Below, in pieces: positions 33,564 through 43,816 of a stretch of 64,000 bases of DNA. The translations under genes were made by a program, and so were the position numbers. The stretch's first letter is position 1, and each line of letters starts with the position of its first letter. Under the pieces are notes generated by a model. It searched no databases. It had not been told where the DNA came from and saw only the letters and a program-made list of their open reading frames with translations. This DNA comes from Chloroflexaceae bacterium. GTDB lineage: Bacteria > Chloroflexota > Chloroflexia > Chloroflexales > Chloroflexaceae. The DNA lies in NCBI GenBank assembly GCA_012031225.1, contig JAAUTZ010000012.1:1-64000 (forward strand), given 5' to 3'.

Positions 33564-34427
33564 TCAGGCAGCGTGTTGAAAATCGTTTAACGTGGCTTGG
33601 ATAAATTCACCAATACGGGCATAGATCGCCTGCCGATGCACCCCAATTTCCAGCAACTGATGTTCGGTATCATCCCACCACACAAGCTCGCGCTGCGGGC
33701 TAGCGAGGCGTGTATATAGCTCGGTGGCATACTCTGGTGCGGCGATCTGGTCGTTGCGCCCATGCATAATCAAGGTGGGGGTCGTAATCTGGGGCGGAAT
33801 ACGCTGCGCCACCTGTAGCGCGTTTTGGAGTTCGTTGATCGCACGGACGGGGATCCGCACGGTGCGGCGAATGTGGGCAACCACCTGTGGGTCGCGCAGG
33901 TCAACCTCTGGGGCATACTCACGCACCCGCTGCTGGATCAGCGGGTCATTGAAATCCGCCTTTTCAAGCGGATAGAACCAAGGGATCACCAAATGCGCCA
34001 CTGGCAGGAGCCGCAGCCGCCAATCGCCCTGTAGCCCTAGCGGAGTCGCCAGCAGCACCAGTTGCTCAATGTGCCGCCGCTGCGCGAGCATCAGGCTGAG
34101 TGCGCCCCCCAGCGAGAAGCCAATCACGGTAACGTGGGCACACTGGCGGCGTAGCTCGCCGAAGCCCGCCTCTGCCGATGCCAGCCAATCGCGCCAGCCT
34201 ACGCGCTGCAAGGCTTCGGGCGTATCGCCGTGCCCCGCAAGGCGCACGGCCAACACGCGGTAGCCCTGCCCGGCCAAATACTCGCCCAAGCCGCGCATCT
34301 CGGCGGGGGTCCCGCTAAAGCCATGCAACAACAGACAGCCATGCCTAGCACGGCTGTCTCCTGCAAAAAAGAATGGGGCATGTCGCTCAGCGTTAATCAA
34401 CGGGGATTTCATCAAGATTGTCGTCAT
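33564..34427 (-). CDS. Alpha/beta-hydrolase, carboxylesterase/monoacylglycerol-lipase-like
   Basis: 287 aa (ATG at 34427; an ATG at 34412 is an alternative). The HGFSGTPAEM oxyanion loop, nucleophile elbow GFSLGG, catalytic Asp in MHGRNDQIA and catalytic His in DTEHQLLE are all seen. The pattern matches the small bacterial carboxylesterase (Est30) group that hydrolyses short acyl esters. No signal peptide. The start lies inside the last codons of the aldo/keto reductase gene (35-base overlap), so the two are translationally coupled. Confidence 0.9.
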   Translation of the reverse strand: MTTILMKSPLINAERHAPFFFAGDSRARHGCLLLHGFSGTPAEMRGLGEYLAGQGYRVLAVRLAGHGDTPEALQRVGWRDWLASAEAGFGELRRQCAHVTVIGFSLGGALSLMLAQRRHIEQLVLLATPLGLQGDWRLRLLPVAHLVIPWFYPLEKADFNDPLIQQRVREYAPEVDLRDPQVVAHIRRTVRIPVRAINELQNALQVAQRIPPQITTPTLIMHGRNDQIAAPEYATELYTRLASPQRELVWWDDTEHQLLEIGVHRQAIYARIGEFIQATLNDFQHAA

Positions 34428-35364
34428 CTAGGATCGTATTGATCGCTTCGATAATATCGGGGGCAAGTCGCACATCCGCCGCTTTGATATTCTCCTCAAC
34501 TTGCTCTGGGCGGGTTGCACCGATGATCACGCTACTCACGCTGCTTTGCCGCAACACCCACGCGAGCGCAAGCTGCCCGCGTGAGATGCCTAGCTCATTC
34601 GCCAGCGGCGCGAGCCGGCGCACCTTCATCCGGTTCTGATCATTGATAAATCGCTCGCGGGCCCAATCTTCGCGGGCAAAGCGGCTGCCTTCGGGGATGC
34701 CCTCATCGTACTTGCCGGTGAGCATGCCCATCGCCAAGGGCGACCACACCACCAAGCCGATCCCCCGCGACGTGGTGACAGGCATAATCTCATCTTCCAC
34801 CCGCTGCCGGTACAGCATCGAATACTGTGGCTGTTCGGTGCGTGGCGGGTGCAGGTTGTAGCGTTCGCACAGCTCATACGCCTCAACGATCCGGCTACTC
34901 GGCCACTCGGACGTGCCCCAATACAACACCTTGCCCTGCTGGATCAGATCATTCATGGCCCGCGCCGTCTCTAGCACAGGGGTATCTGGGTCCGAGCGGT
35001 GGCAGAAGTAGATGTCCAGATAATCCGTGCCAAGCCGTTGCAGGCTCTTGTCAATGCTCTCGATGATGTGCTTGCGCGACAAGCCGCGATCATTCACATC
35101 ATCACTCATCGGCCAGAAGACTTTGGATGAGATCACCAGCGTGTGGCGCGGAAACTCCTTGAGGACTGCGCCCATCTCTTTCTCGGCTTCGCCGCGCCCG
35201 TAGATGTCCGCCAGATCGAAGAAGTTAATCCCACCTGCGTAGGCCGTCTCAACCACCCGCCGGGCTGCGTCGGTGTCTACCTTGCCCTCGCCGTAGTTAA
35301 TCCACCCGCCCAGCGAGATACTACTCACCTTCATCCCAGAATCGCCCAATCGTCGGTATTGCAT
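34393..35364 (-). CDS. Aldo/keto reductase
   Basis: 323 aa from the ATG at 35364 with GAGGAGG upstream. The TIM barrel begins MQYRRLGDSGMKVSSISLGG. It resembles the potassium-channel beta-subunit/YghZ subgroup: DLADIYGRGEAEKEMG with the catalytic Asp/Tyr, ISSKVFWPMSDDVNDRGLSR with the Lys, and LDIYFCHRSDPDTP with the His. The end ARPEQVEEN-like segment (GATRPEQVEENIKAADV) binds NADPH. It reduces aldehydes such as methylglyoxal, with the physiological substrate unknown. It overlaps the downstream esterase gene. Confidence 0.92.
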   Translation of the reverse strand: MQYRRLGDSGMKVSSISLGGWINYGEGKVDTDAARRVVETAYAGGINFFDLADIYGRGEAEKEMGAVLKEFPRHTLVISSKVFWPMSDDVNDRGLSRKHIIESIDKSLQRLGTDYLDIYFCHRSDPDTPVLETARAMNDLIQQGKVLYWGTSEWPSSRIVEAYELCERYNLHPPRTEQPQYSMLYRQRVEDEIMPVTTSRGIGLVVWSPLAMGMLTGKYDEGIPEGSRFAREDWARERFINDQNRMKVRRLAPLANELGISRGQLALAWVLRQSSVSSVIIGATRPEQVEENIKAADVRLAPDIIEAINTILDDDNLDEIPVD

Positions 35365-35423
35365 CGTGTGCCTCCTCTGTGCTTCAAACATTGGCTCCGT
35401 ATGCCCATATCGGGGAACATTAT

Positions 35424-36365
35424 TTAGGGGTGGCGCAAGTCGCGCAACTCGGCAAACAGATCACGCTCCTGCTCACTCAGCTTGGACGGTAGCTGCGCCA
35501 CCACCGTCACAAACAGATCGCCGCGCTCGTCGGGCGTACCCAGCTTGGGCAGGCCTTGCTTGGCAATCCGAAAGACTTTGCCATTCGCCGTTTCGGGGGG
35601 AATATTGAGCGACAGGGTTTTGCCATCGAGCAAGCTGATGCGGGCCGTACCCCCAAGCAGCAGGGTGTACAGATCCACCTCAGCATTCATCCGCAGGGTG
35701 TGGCCCTCACGGGTAAAGCCAGCATGCGGCAGCAGCTGCACCACCAGATACAGATCGCCGCGTCGCCCGCCATTCATGCCCATGCCGCCTTCGCCCGCAA
35801 TCCGCACCCGCGTGCCAGTGTCGGCACCAGCCGGAACCTTGACTTTGATCGTGCGTGGTGTACCGCCCGGATCCGTCACGCGGAACGAACGCTGCGTACC
35901 GTTCAGGGCTTCTTCGAGCGTGATCTCAATTGAGCGTTCCACATCCTGCCCATCGAGGCGCGTGCTGTAGCCGCCCGACCCACGCGGTATGCCCCCACCA
36001 CTGCCAATAAACTGCTCGAAGATGTCGGCAAAGCTGCCGCTCCCCCCGCCATCATCAAAGGGCGAACTCGCCGCACCGGGGCCATACTGCCGATAGGTGT
36101 AGCCTGCGCCGGGCTGCCCATATGCGCCTGCCCCCATCCGCTCGGCATCTTGCCAGCTGTGCCCAAAACGATCATACTTGCCCCGCTTGTCTTTGTCAGA
36201 CAGTACCTCGTAGGCTTCGTTGATCTCCTTGAAACGGGCTTCAGCAGTGGTATTATTCTGGTTGACATCGGGGTGGTATTGGCGGGCCAAGCGGCGATAG
36301 GCTTGTTTGATCTCTTTCTCGCTGGCACTCCGATCCACGCCCAGCACTTGGTAATAATCTTTCAT
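35424..36365 (-). CDS. DnaJ-class co-chaperone without zinc finger (CbpA-like)
   Basis: 313 aa from the ATG at 36365. J domain residues 1-70 ([22 protein letters not shown] in YHPDVNQ), a long Gly-rich region (about 80-145) and the two C-terminal substrate domains. The four CxxCxGxG modules of type I DnaJ are absent, making this a type II CbpA-like protein. It complements the operon-borne DnaJ at 14.7 kb. The N-terminal extension of the frame to 36440 lacks a ribosome site and is not used. Confidence 0.92.
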   Translation of the reverse strand: MKDYYQVLGVDRSASEKEIKQAYRRLARQYHPDVNQNNTTAEARFKEINEAYEVLSDKDKRGKYDRFGHSWQDAERMGAGAYGQPGAGYTYRQYGPGAASSPFDDGGGSGSFADIFEQFIGSGGGIPRGSGGYSTRLDGQDVERSIEITLEEALNGTQRSFRVTDPGGTPRTIKVKVPAGADTGTRVRIAGEGGMGMNGGRRGDLYLVVQLLPHAGFTREGHTLRMNAEVDLYTLLLGGTARISLLDGKTLSLNIPPETANGKVFRIAKQGLPKLGTPDERGDLFVTVVAQLPSKLSEQERDLFAELRDLRHP

Positions 36366-36543
36366 TGTGGCTTTGCTCTCAGCTTTGCAGACGTATATGC
36401 TTTCCTTCTTTACTGTACCACAAAGCTCCAACAGATACAATCAATTGTACCAATTGGATCAGCCGTAGCACCGGTCTGAGCCATGCCAGTGACACGGCTC
36501 AGCGTAATGGATATATCGGCAGGTATCGGCAATCCGCCCCGCC

Positions 36544-37806
36544 TTACACTACCTCGTAGCCCTCGTGGCCGGGCACCGGGAAGTGGCTACACAGTTCGCG
36601 CACCTCATCGGCGATGCGCTGGTGCAGGTCGCTATCATCGAGATTATGCAACACCTGCGCGATCCAGTTGCCAATCCGCACCATCTCGGCTGGGCCCATG
36701 CCGCGGGTGGTAACAGCGGGCGTGCCCAGCCGGATCCCGCTTGTTTTCCACGGTGGCTGCGTATCGTAGGGGATCGCATTCTTATTGGCCGTGATGGCCG
36801 CCCGCTCCAGTGCCGTTTGGGCCTTCGCGCCAGTCACATTCAGGCTGGTCAGGTCTACCAGCATCAGGTGGTTATCCGTGCCGCCACTCACCAACGTAAT
36901 CCCCTGCTGCACGAGGGTCTCAGCGAGCGTGCGGGCATTGTGGCGAATGTTCTGGGCATACGTCTTAAACTCTGGCTGCAACGCCTCGCCAAACGCCACC
37001 GCCTTAGCCGCAATGACGTGCATCAGGGGGCCGCCCTGCGTACCCGGAAAAACGCTGCTGTTGATCTCTTTGGCGTGCTCACTGGTCATGAGGATCATCC
37101 CCCCACGAGGACCACGGAGCGTCTTGTGGGTCGTCGTCGTGACAATATGCGCGTGCCCCACTGGGGTGGGGTGTTCACCCGCTGCTACCAAGCCGGCAGT
37201 GTGGGCAATATCGGCCATCAAGAGTGCGCCCACCTCATCGGCAATCGCCCGCATGCGCTCAAAATCAATGAGGCGCGGGTAGGCACTCGCGCCGGATGTA
37301 ATCAGCTTGGGGCGCACCGTGCGGGCGGTGCGCGCCAGATCATCATAGTCAATCAAGCCGGTCTGCGGATCAACGCCGTAGAAATGCACATTGTACCACT
37401 TGCCACTGAAGTTGACCGGGCTGCCGTGCGTCAAGTGCCCGCCTTGATCAAGGCGCATGCCGAGAATGGTATCGCCCGGCTGAAGCAGCGCGGTAAAGAC
37501 GGCGATATTCGCTTGGGCCCCACTGTGCGGCTGGACATTCGCCGTCTCCGCACCAAACAGGGCACACGCCCGATCAATCGCCAATTGCTCGACCACATCA
37601 GCAAATTCACAGCCACCGTAGTAGCGTTTGCCGGGCAAGCCCTCCGCGTACTTGTTGGTAAAGATCGAGGCTTGCGCTTCCAGCACAGCCCGGCTGGTAT
37701 AGTTTTCACTCGCAATCAGCTCTAGCCCGTCGCGCTGGCGACGGACTTCATTCGCAATAGCCGCCGCGATTTCGGGATCACTGCGGTACAAGGTTTGCAA
37801 CAGCAT
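36544..37806 (-). CDS. glyA: Serine hydroxymethyltransferase
   Basis: 420 aa from the ATG at 37806 (GAGGAG upstream). It interconverts serine and glycine with tetrahydrofolate, using pyridoxal phosphate. Seen: [33 protein letters not shown], the PLP-binding lysine in [13 protein letters not shown], and the C-terminal [14 protein letters not shown]. Normal length. A longer frame to 37902 is not similar. It connects one-carbon metabolism to glycine, so glyoxylate made by the purine operon could feed nearby metabolism if transaminated (inference). Confidence 0.97.
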   Translation of the reverse strand: MLLQTLYRSDPEIAAAIANEVRRQRDGLELIASENYTSRAVLEAQASIFTNKYAEGLPGKRYYGGCEFADVVEQLAIDRACALFGAETANVQPHSGAQANIAVFTALLQPGDTILGMRLDQGGHLTHGSPVNFSGKWYNVHFYGVDPQTGLIDYDDLARTARTVRPKLITSGASAYPRLIDFERMRAIADEVGALLMADIAHTAGLVAAGEHPTPVGHAHIVTTTTHKTLRGPRGGMILMTSEHAKEINSSVFPGTQGGPLMHVIAAKAVAFGEALQPEFKTYAQNIRHNARTLAETLVQQGITLVSGGTDNHLMLVDLTSLNVTGAKAQTALERAAITANKNAIPYDTQPPWKTSGIRLGTPAVTTRGMGPAEMVRIGNWIAQVLHNLDDSDLHQRIADEVRELCSHFPVPGHEGYEVV

Positions 37807-37948
37807 CGGCTCATACTCCTCTAGGGTTATCTTGGCTTGAATCGAACGGCAACAGGGAAGCGGGAATGTCCGTGCCCTGCTGCCGCTATCCACTTTGATC
37901 AACTGATCAGGATCGGGAATTATCCGGCAGGCTCCGGCAGATCGGCGG

Positions 37949-38683
37949 TTACGTCACCGTTTCGCCCGGTTGCAGCGCGATCACCGTCGGGCTAATGCGG
38001 AACTCCGCGCAGGCTTCGCGCAACCCCTCCGGTGTGCCGTGCAGCAGCGGGAACGTGCCCCAGTGCCCACCAATCACCATTGGCGCACGCAGCAGCTTGA
38101 GGGCGTAGGCGGCTTCGCGCACACCCATCGTGTAGTGATCGCCAATCGGCAAGATCGCCAGATCGGGCTGATACAGATCACCAATCACCAGCATATCATA
38201 GGTCACCGCCGTATCGCCCGCCGCATACACCGTGAAGCCATTCGAGAAGCGCAAGACGTAGCCCGCCGGATCACCGAGCGCGATGATCTTGCCATCTTCA
38301 AGCAAGGTGCTGCTGTGGTGCGCGGTGGTCATCGTCACCTGCACCCCTACGGCTTCAACCGTGCCGCCCTTGTTCGTTGTGATGATCTGGCTATCGGGGA
38401 TGCCGTGCCCGACGAGCCATGCCATCAGATCATATTGACACACAATCGCTGCGCCGGTGGCTTTCGCAAGGGCAACCAGATCGCCAATATGATCGGCGTG
38501 CCCATGCGTCACAAGGATCGCATCCACGCCCTCACGCACCCGTTGCTTCCACATATCGGGGCAGGCGGGGTTGCCATCCACCCACGCATCAATCAGAAGG
38601 CGTTTCCCTTCCGGCGAAACGAGGTGAAACGTGCCGTGCCCTAGCCAGCTAATCGCTACATCACGTCCGATTGTTGTTGTCAC
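37949..38683 (-). CDS. Metal-dependent hydrolase, UPF0173 family
   Basis: 244 aa. Metallo-beta-lactamase-like fold with [11 protein letters not shown] near the start, the [10 protein letters not shown] metal motif, TTAHHSS, the Asp in [12 protein letters not shown] and the final His in [14 protein letters not shown]0173 proteins are conserved, and their substrate is not established. Start is a GTG at 38683 with GGAGGG upstream. Monocistronic by spacing, and divergent from the glycosyltransferase gene. Confidence 0.93.
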   Translation of the reverse strand: MTTTIGRDVAISWLGHGTFHLVSPEGKRLLIDAWVDGNPACPDMWKQRVREGVDAILVTHGHADHIGDLVALAKATGAAIVCQYDLMAWLVGHGIPDSQIITTNKGGTVEAVGVQVTMTTAHHSSTLLEDGKIIALGDPAGYVLRFSNGFTVYAAGDTAVTYDMLVIGDLYQPDLAILPIGDHYTMGVREAAYALKLLRAPMVIGGHWGTFPLLHGTPEGLREACAEFRISPTVIALQPGETVT

Positions 38684-38871
38684 AGTGCTTCCCTCCGCTT
38701 CTTTGCTGTTTGGTATGCGAGTGAACCGAACATTTCAGGCTGTCATTGTAGGATTTGTTCCCCTGTCAGTATATCACAGAGCCGGAGCGCAGGCAGGGCG
38801 GCCCCGCTTAATCCGAACGATCACGGGCAGGAGGGTGAACACCAATCTCCCCTGCATCCGCGCAGCTTTGG

Positions 38872-38877
38872 TATAAT
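38872..38877 (+). promoter_or_regulatory. -10 box of the glycosyltransferase promoter
   Basis: A perfect TATAAT 43 bases before the start codon. The -35 region is poor. Confidence 0.5.
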
Positions 38878-38919
38878 GGCGTGGGAACTGCCTATAGTTT
38901 AGCGAAAGAAAGCGAACGC

Positions 38920-40074
38920 ATGCGTATCCTGTTTGCGCTGACTTACTACCGCCCGCATACCAGTGGCTTGACGATCTACGTGCAACGCCTCGCTACCGAG
39001 ATGGCCCGGCGCGGGCACACCGTCACGATCCTCACGTCGCAGTACGATCCGAGCCTGCCCACCCGCGAGGTGGTTGACAATGTGCAGATTGTCCGTGCCC
39101 CCGTCGTTGCCCGCATCAGCAAAGGGGTTATCATGCCCACCATTGGCTGGCTGGCTAGCGCGCTTGCACTCAATCACGATGCGATGAGCCTGCACCTACC
39201 CCAGTTCGATGCTAGCGGGATTGCCCTGCGCGGGTGGGCCCTGCGCCAGCCAGTGGTGCTAACTTACCACTGCGATCTGCTGCTGCCACCCGGCTTCATC
39301 AACAAAGTTGCCAATGTAGCCGTAGATGTGAGCAACCGCGCCGCAGGCACGCTCGCCACGCGCATTGTTGCCTATACTCACGATTACGCCGACAACTCGC
39401 CGTTTCTCTCCAGCTTCCGCGAGAAGATCGAAGTCATCCCGCCGCCCGTTGAAGTCGCCACCATCCCCGACACAGCGGTGCAAGCCTTCCGGCGACGCTG
39501 GAATATACAGGGGCCTATTATTGGCATGGCAGCACGGCTCGCTTCCGAAAAGGGCGTAGAGGTCCTGCTCAATGCGCTGCCACGTATTCTTAGCGTGTAC
39601 CCACATGCGCGGGTGCTGTATGCTGGGCAGTACGAGAATGTGCTGGGCGAAGAAGCCTATGCCTTGCGGCTTGCGCCCCTGTTTGAACGCTATCACGATC
39701 ACTGGACGTTTCTGGGCACACTCAATCCAAAAGAGATGGCGGCCTTCTTCCCCAACCTCGACGTACTGATTGTGCCGAGCCTGAACTCAACCGAGTCGTT
39801 TGGCTTGGTGCAAGTCGAGGCGATGCTATGCGGTACGCCATGTGTTGCGAGCAACCTGCCCGGCGTGCGCCAGCCCATCCAGCAGACGGGGATGGGGCGC
39901 ATTGCCGCGATTGGCGATAGTGCTGATCTGGCGGATGCGATCATTGAGGTACTGGGCAACAAGGCGCAGTATGTGCGCCCACAAGCCGAGATCGCAGCCC
40001 GCTTCAGTACGCCCCGCACGGCCGAGCTGTACGAGCAGCTATTTGGGCAGCTGCGGCCATCGCTCAGGAAGTGA
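38920..40074 (+). CDS. GT4-family glycosyltransferase
   Basis: 384 aa from the ATG at 38920, immediately before RILFALTYYRPHTSGLTIYV. GT-B fold: the N-terminal acceptor domain has a GL(T) loop and RGHTVTILTSQYDP, and the C-terminal domain has the donor motif MAARLASEKGVEVLLNALPRI-type segment and the EX7E-like PSLNSTESFGLVQVEAMLCG with two glutamates. Such enzymes retain configuration when transferring sugars to lipids or polysaccharides. Donor and acceptor are unknown. Its stop codon is five bases from that of the convergent thioesterase gene. Confidence 0.9.
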   Translation: MRILFALTYYRPHTSGLTIYVQRLATEMARRGHTVTILTSQYDPSLPTREVVDNVQIVRAPVVARISKGVIMPTIGWLASALALNHDAMSLHLPQFDASGIALRGWALRQPVVLTYHCDLLLPPGFINKVANVAVDVSNRAAGTLATRIVAYTHDYADNSPFLSSFREKIEVIPPPVEVATIPDTAVQAFRRRWNIQGPIIGMAARLASEKGVEVLLNALPRILSVYPHARVLYAGQYENVLGEEAYALRLAPLFERYHDHWTFLGTLNPKEMAAFFPNLDVLIVPSLNSTESFGLVQVEAMLCGTPCVASNLPGVRQPIQQTGMGRIAAIGDSADLADAIIEVLGNKAQYVRPQAEIAARFSTPRTAELYEQLFGQLRPSLRK

Positions 40075-40079
40075 GTACG

Positions 40080-40604
40080 CTACGACTCTTCGGGGTGGGC
40101 ACGTTGCATCTCATTGAAGCCCTGCTGCCGAATGTCCTCGATGCGCCGATCCACTTCCCGGCGGAGTTGGCGGCGGAGCACCGCACCATTGTAGCGGCGT
40201 TGTTCAGTCGGCGAGGTGATCTGAAGTTGCGGCACAGGCATCGGCATGCCCGCATCATTCACCGCCACCATCGTGAAGTAGCAGGTCATGACGTGGCGTT
40301 CGGTGCGGAGGCGGATATTCTCGGACACGGCCCGCACCCCAATCTCCATCGAGGTTCTGCCGGTATAGTTCACTGATGAGAGGAATGTGACCAATTCGCC
40401 CACATGCACCGGGCGGTGGAAGAAGACCTGATCTACCGAGACAGTGACAACATAGCTGCCAGAGTAACGCGAGGCGCAAGCATACGCCACTTGATCCAGC
40501 AAATTGAGCATTGCCCCACCATGCACGTTGCCAGAGAAATTGGCCATGTTGGGGGTCATCAGCACGGTCATCCGGAGGCTTTTGTATTGCTCTTGCTGCT
40601 CCAT
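40080..40604 (-). CDS. Acyl-CoA thioesterase, hotdog fold (YciA-like)
   Basis: 174 aa. The hotdog helix is seen in GNVHGGAMLNLLDQVAYACASRYSG (first 20: GNVHGGAMLNLLDQVAYACA) with the conserved HGG and catalytic Asp, followed by TVSVDQVFFHRPVHVGELV and TSMEIGVRAVSENI strands. It hydrolyses acyl-CoA to free acid and CoA. The C-terminal 40 residues are a charged helix extension (RRQLRREVDRRIEDI) longer than in YciA. GAGGAG precedes the ATG. Probably monocistronic. Confidence 0.9.
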   Translation of the reverse strand: MEQQEQYKSLRMTVLMTPNMANFSGNVHGGAMLNLLDQVAYACASRYSGSYVVTVSVDQVFFHRPVHVGELVTFLSSVNYTGRTSMEIGVRAVSENIRLRTERHVMTCYFTMVAVNDAGMPMPVPQLQITSPTEQRRYNGAVLRRQLRREVDRRIEDIRQQGFNEMQRAHPEES

Positions 40605-40646
40605 TGATGCTACTCCTCATTGATTATGTCTAGCTATTAAGCGATG

Positions 40647-43600
40647 CTACTTTATCGTCATTGTAGTAGCACGGGTTACAGGCGGCTTTCCCAATGCAAT
40701 CCGAACGTGATTGAGCAGCGTTTCGGGTGAAGAACTGGCTTTCTGCACGATGGTGCGCGTGCGTTGGGCAAGGTACTCACGCTCAAGGCTCGTCAGGTCC
40801 CGCGCGGTCAGGATCAGCACGGGGGTATGGCGCAAGTGCGGGTACGTCTCCAGCGCAGCCAGCACCGCAAATCCATCGAGGATGGGCATCACGAGATCGA
40901 GGATGATCAGATCGGGAGCCAGATCATGCAGCAGATCAAGCGCGGTCGCCCCGTCGTCAGCCAGATCAACGATGTAGCCATGCACTTCCCCCAGATAGAA
41001 TGCAAGGTTTTTACGCACATCAAGATCATCATCTATCACGAGAATACGCGCATGCTGAGCAACCAACTGGCGCACTGTGGTATACAGATGCTCGCGGTCA
41101 ATTGGCTTGACCAAGTAGGCGTTCGCGTTGGGCGGCACCCCGATGCGATGATTATCGAGGATGCTACAGATCACCACCGGAATGTGGCGCAGGTCGTTGC
41201 TGTGTTTCAGTTCCGCTAGCACTTCCCACCCATCGCGGTACGACATGAGAATGTCGAGCATAATCAGCACCGGCTTGATCCGGCGGGCTTCATCCACCGC
41301 TTTGCGGCTATCCGTCACCCCAACCACAAGAAACCCTTCAGATTGGAGATAGCTCTGCAAAATTTCGATCATCGCCCGGTCATCATCTATCGCAAGAATG
41401 ATCGGGCGCGTTGGGATAGGTGGGTCATCGAGCACCACCTGCTCCGATGGATTATGTTCGGGCGATGTACTCGATGCAGGAATCGGGATGGTAAAGGTAA
41501 ACGTGGAGCCAACGCCGGGCATGCTGTCCACCGTGATACTGCCGCCGTGCATCTCGATAATGCGCTTGCTAATCGCCAAGCCGAGACCGGTGCCCTGATA
41601 GGCGCGCCCACTGTCTTCTTCAACTTGGCGGAATTCCTCAAAGATCAGGTCGTGTTTGTCTGCCGGAATACCAATGCCAGTATCCCGAATGCTGATCCTG
41701 ACCGAATTTCCGTGACGGCAAGCAACTACGGTAATTGAACCCTCATCGGTAAATTTGGCGGCATTTGAAAGCAGGTTCAGCAGCACCTGCCGCAGGCGCG
41801 TGCGGTCAACAAAGAGGAGCGGCAGATCTGGCTCAATCTCGCTGGCGAGCGTGATCGGCTTGCCTTTGATTAAGCCAATGGCCGTCGAAAGCGTGCTTTT
41901 GATCAGCACATCAATCGGGATCGCCGCAGGATGCAAATTCATATGTCCTGCTTCAATCTTAGATAGATCAAGAACATCGTTGATCAATCCGAGCAGATGC
42001 TCACCACTCAGGCGCACGCGCTCCAGATAATCTACCTGTTCAGAAGTCACGGCACCACGCAAGCCGCTACTCAGGATGCGCGTGAAATTGATGATCGAGT
42101 TGAGCGGAGTCCGCAGTTCGTGCGACATATTCGCAAGGAACTGCGACTTCATCCGGTTGGCTTGCTCGGCACTAGCGCGGGCTTGTTCAGCATTGCCAAT
42201 CGCTTCTTTGAGCGGCGTAATGTCGGTATTTGAACCGGCAAGGCGGTAGGCGTTGCCGCGCACATCCCGCATGGCAATCCCCCGACTGAGGATCCAGCGA
42301 TAGCTGCCGTCTTTGCAGCGCATACGCTGCTCGATCACATAGCTGGGGCTACGTTGCCCAAGGTACTCATCCGCAACCAGAAACGAGCGATCCCGGTCAA
42401 GCGGATGGATCAGATCGTACACACTATCAATCGTATTGCCGATCTCGTCGTCGCGGTAGCCGAGCATCTCTTTCCAGCGCGGCGAGAGATACGCCTCGCC
42501 GGTGTTCAAGTCAATATCCCAGATGCCATCGTGCGAGCCACGCACCGCGAGATCAAAGCGCGAGCGAGCCTGTTCAACATCGCGCAGGGCAGCTTGGAGT
42601 TGCATCGTGCGTTGCTGGATCAGCTGCTCCTGCTGGGTGTGCAACTGCTCAAGGCTATCGGTCATCACATTGAAGGCATGCCCCAACTGGCGGATTTCGG
42701 GCGCACTGCTTAGGTGAATGCGCTGGCGATAATCACCGGCGGCAATCGCATCTGCCACCTGCTGGATTGCGTTGAGCGGCTTGGTGACAAACTGGCGCAT
42801 AAACAGCGACATCAGGCCAATCCCAAGTATCGTCAGCAAGCCGAAGGTGATCAGCAATTGGCGGGCAACTTGGTTTTGGAAGACGATCAGGGGATCCAAG
42901 CCAGACACAATCACGAGGATTGCCTGCGTTTCGCCATTGATCAGCAGCGGCACGGTTGCTATTGCGTGGGGCACACCATCGAGCATCAGCGCAGAGTCAA
43001 CCAGTGCGGGCGTGACACTCTGCGAACGCGGCAGGGCGGCGGCAAGCATCGCTACCGTGCTTGCGGAATCGCTGCTCTCGGCGGCTAGCGTCGAAACCAC
43101 CACCGCTCTATCTGCAATCAAGAACAGGTCAGCTGTCGCATTGGCGGGATAGATGTTGAGCAGGAACTGTTGATCGAGCAGGCGTGTGGTGTACAGCACC
43201 GCCACCACCTGCCCACTAGCCCGATCCCGCACGGGCAGCGCGGCAACTAACACGAGTTGCTGCTCGCCAGTAATTATCATCGCCTGTTCTTGCCCCATTT
43301 GCACACTACTACGCACCGCTGCAAGGCGTTCTTGGGTCTCTAGCAGATGTTGAATATCGTTCCGAAAGCTGAGGTCAATCAGCTTGGTCTGGTCATCAAG
43401 GGCTACTAATTCGAGATCACGGAACTGGGTGCTAAGCGTACCACTCCCTAGAAAATACTGGGTGCTGGAACTCTGCTGGCGGAGTGCCGCCTGCACGATT
43501 TCGGGATGCACTGCGAGGAGGCGCGTATCCTGCATCAAGCCGCGTAGCGTCTGCTGCCACTGCTCCTGCACAAAGCGCATCTCGCGCTCCATGTGGGCTT

Positions 43601-43796
43601 GGGTGATTTGCTGGGTGAGTTCGCGCAAGCTCAAGCTAACGGTGACGATTGTGGCAATCAGCAGCAGCAGGAAGATCAGTGCAATCGAGAGATTGGCCCG
43701 AGTGGTCAAGGGCAACCGAGCAAAGAGGCGGGCTATATTTGCCGTAGGCGAGGGAGCATCCTGTGCGGCGGTGCGGGGAAGGTCTGCCTGTGGCAT
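40647..43796 (-). CDS. Hybrid sensor histidine kinase with two receiver domains
   Basis: 1,049 aa. One N-terminal transmembrane helix (about 35-57), a periplasmic-type sensing domain (60-305), a second helix (about 310-335), HAMP (335-390), coiled coil, a PAS domain (410-535, GIWDIDLNTGEAYLSPRWKE), HisKA with the phospho-acceptor His in FLANMSHELRTPLNS, the HATPase (LLNLLSNAAKFTDEGS, DTGIGI, GTGLGLAI), then two receivers. REC1 has DDDRAMIE and phospho-Asp in VLIMLDILMS. REC2 has DDDLDVRK and LIILDLVMPILDG. It lies 20 bases after the HD-GYP gene in one operon. The ligand is unknown. Confidence 0.93.
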   Translation of the reverse strand: MPQADLPRTAAQDAPSPTANIARLFARLPLTTRANLSIALIFLLLLIATIVTVSLSLRELTQQITQAHMEREMRFVQEQWQQTLRGLMQDTRLLAVHPEIVQAALRQQSSSTQYFLGSGTLSTQFRDLELVALDDQTKLIDLSFRNDIQHLLETQERLAAVRSSVQMGQEQAMIITGEQQLVLVAALPVRDRASGQVVAVLYTTRLLDQQFLLNIYPANATADLFLIADRAVVVSTLAAESSDSASTVAMLAAALPRSQSVTPALVDSALMLDGVPHAIATVPLLINGETQAILVIVSGLDPLIVFQNQVARQLLITFGLLTILGIGLMSLFMRQFVTKPLNAIQQVADAIAAGDYRQRIHLSSAPEIRQLGHAFNVMTDSLEQLHTQQEQLIQQRTMQLQAALRDVEQARSRFDLAVRGSHDGIWDIDLNTGEAYLSPRWKEMLGYRDDEIGNTIDSVYDLIHPLDRDRSFLVADEYLGQRSPSYVIEQRMRCKDGSYRWILSRGIAMRDVRGNAYRLAGSNTDITPLKEAIGNAEQARASAEQANRMKSQFLANMSHELRTPLNSIINFTRILSSGLRGAVTSEQVDYLERVRLSGEHLLGLINDVLDLSKIEAGHMNLHPAAIPIDVLIKSTLSTAIGLIKGKPITLASEIEPDLPLLFVDRTRLRQVLLNLLSNAAKFTDEGSITVVACRHGNSVRISIRDTGIGIPADKHDLIFEEFRQVEEDSGRAYQGTGLGLAISKRIIEMHGGSITVDSMPGVGSTFTFTIPIPASSTSPEHNPSEQVVLDDPPIPTRPIILAIDDDRAMIEILQSYLQSEGFLVVGVTDSRKAVDEARRIKPVLIMLDILMSYRDGWEVLAELKHSNDLRHIPVVICSILDNHRIGVPPNANAYLVKPIDREHLYTTVRQLVAQHARILVIDDDLDVRKNLAFYLGEVHGYIVDLADDGATALDLLHDLAPDLIILDLVMPILDGFAVLAALETYPHLRHTPVLILTARDLTSLEREYLAQRTRTIVQKASSSPETLLNHVRIALGKPPVTRATTMTIK

Positions 43797-43816
43797 GGAT
43801 GGGTGCTCCTGTGAAA

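Noticed and set aside
37807-37948. Possible glycine or SAM riboswitch before glyA
   Set aside because: The leader is short with no recognisable aptamer sequence.
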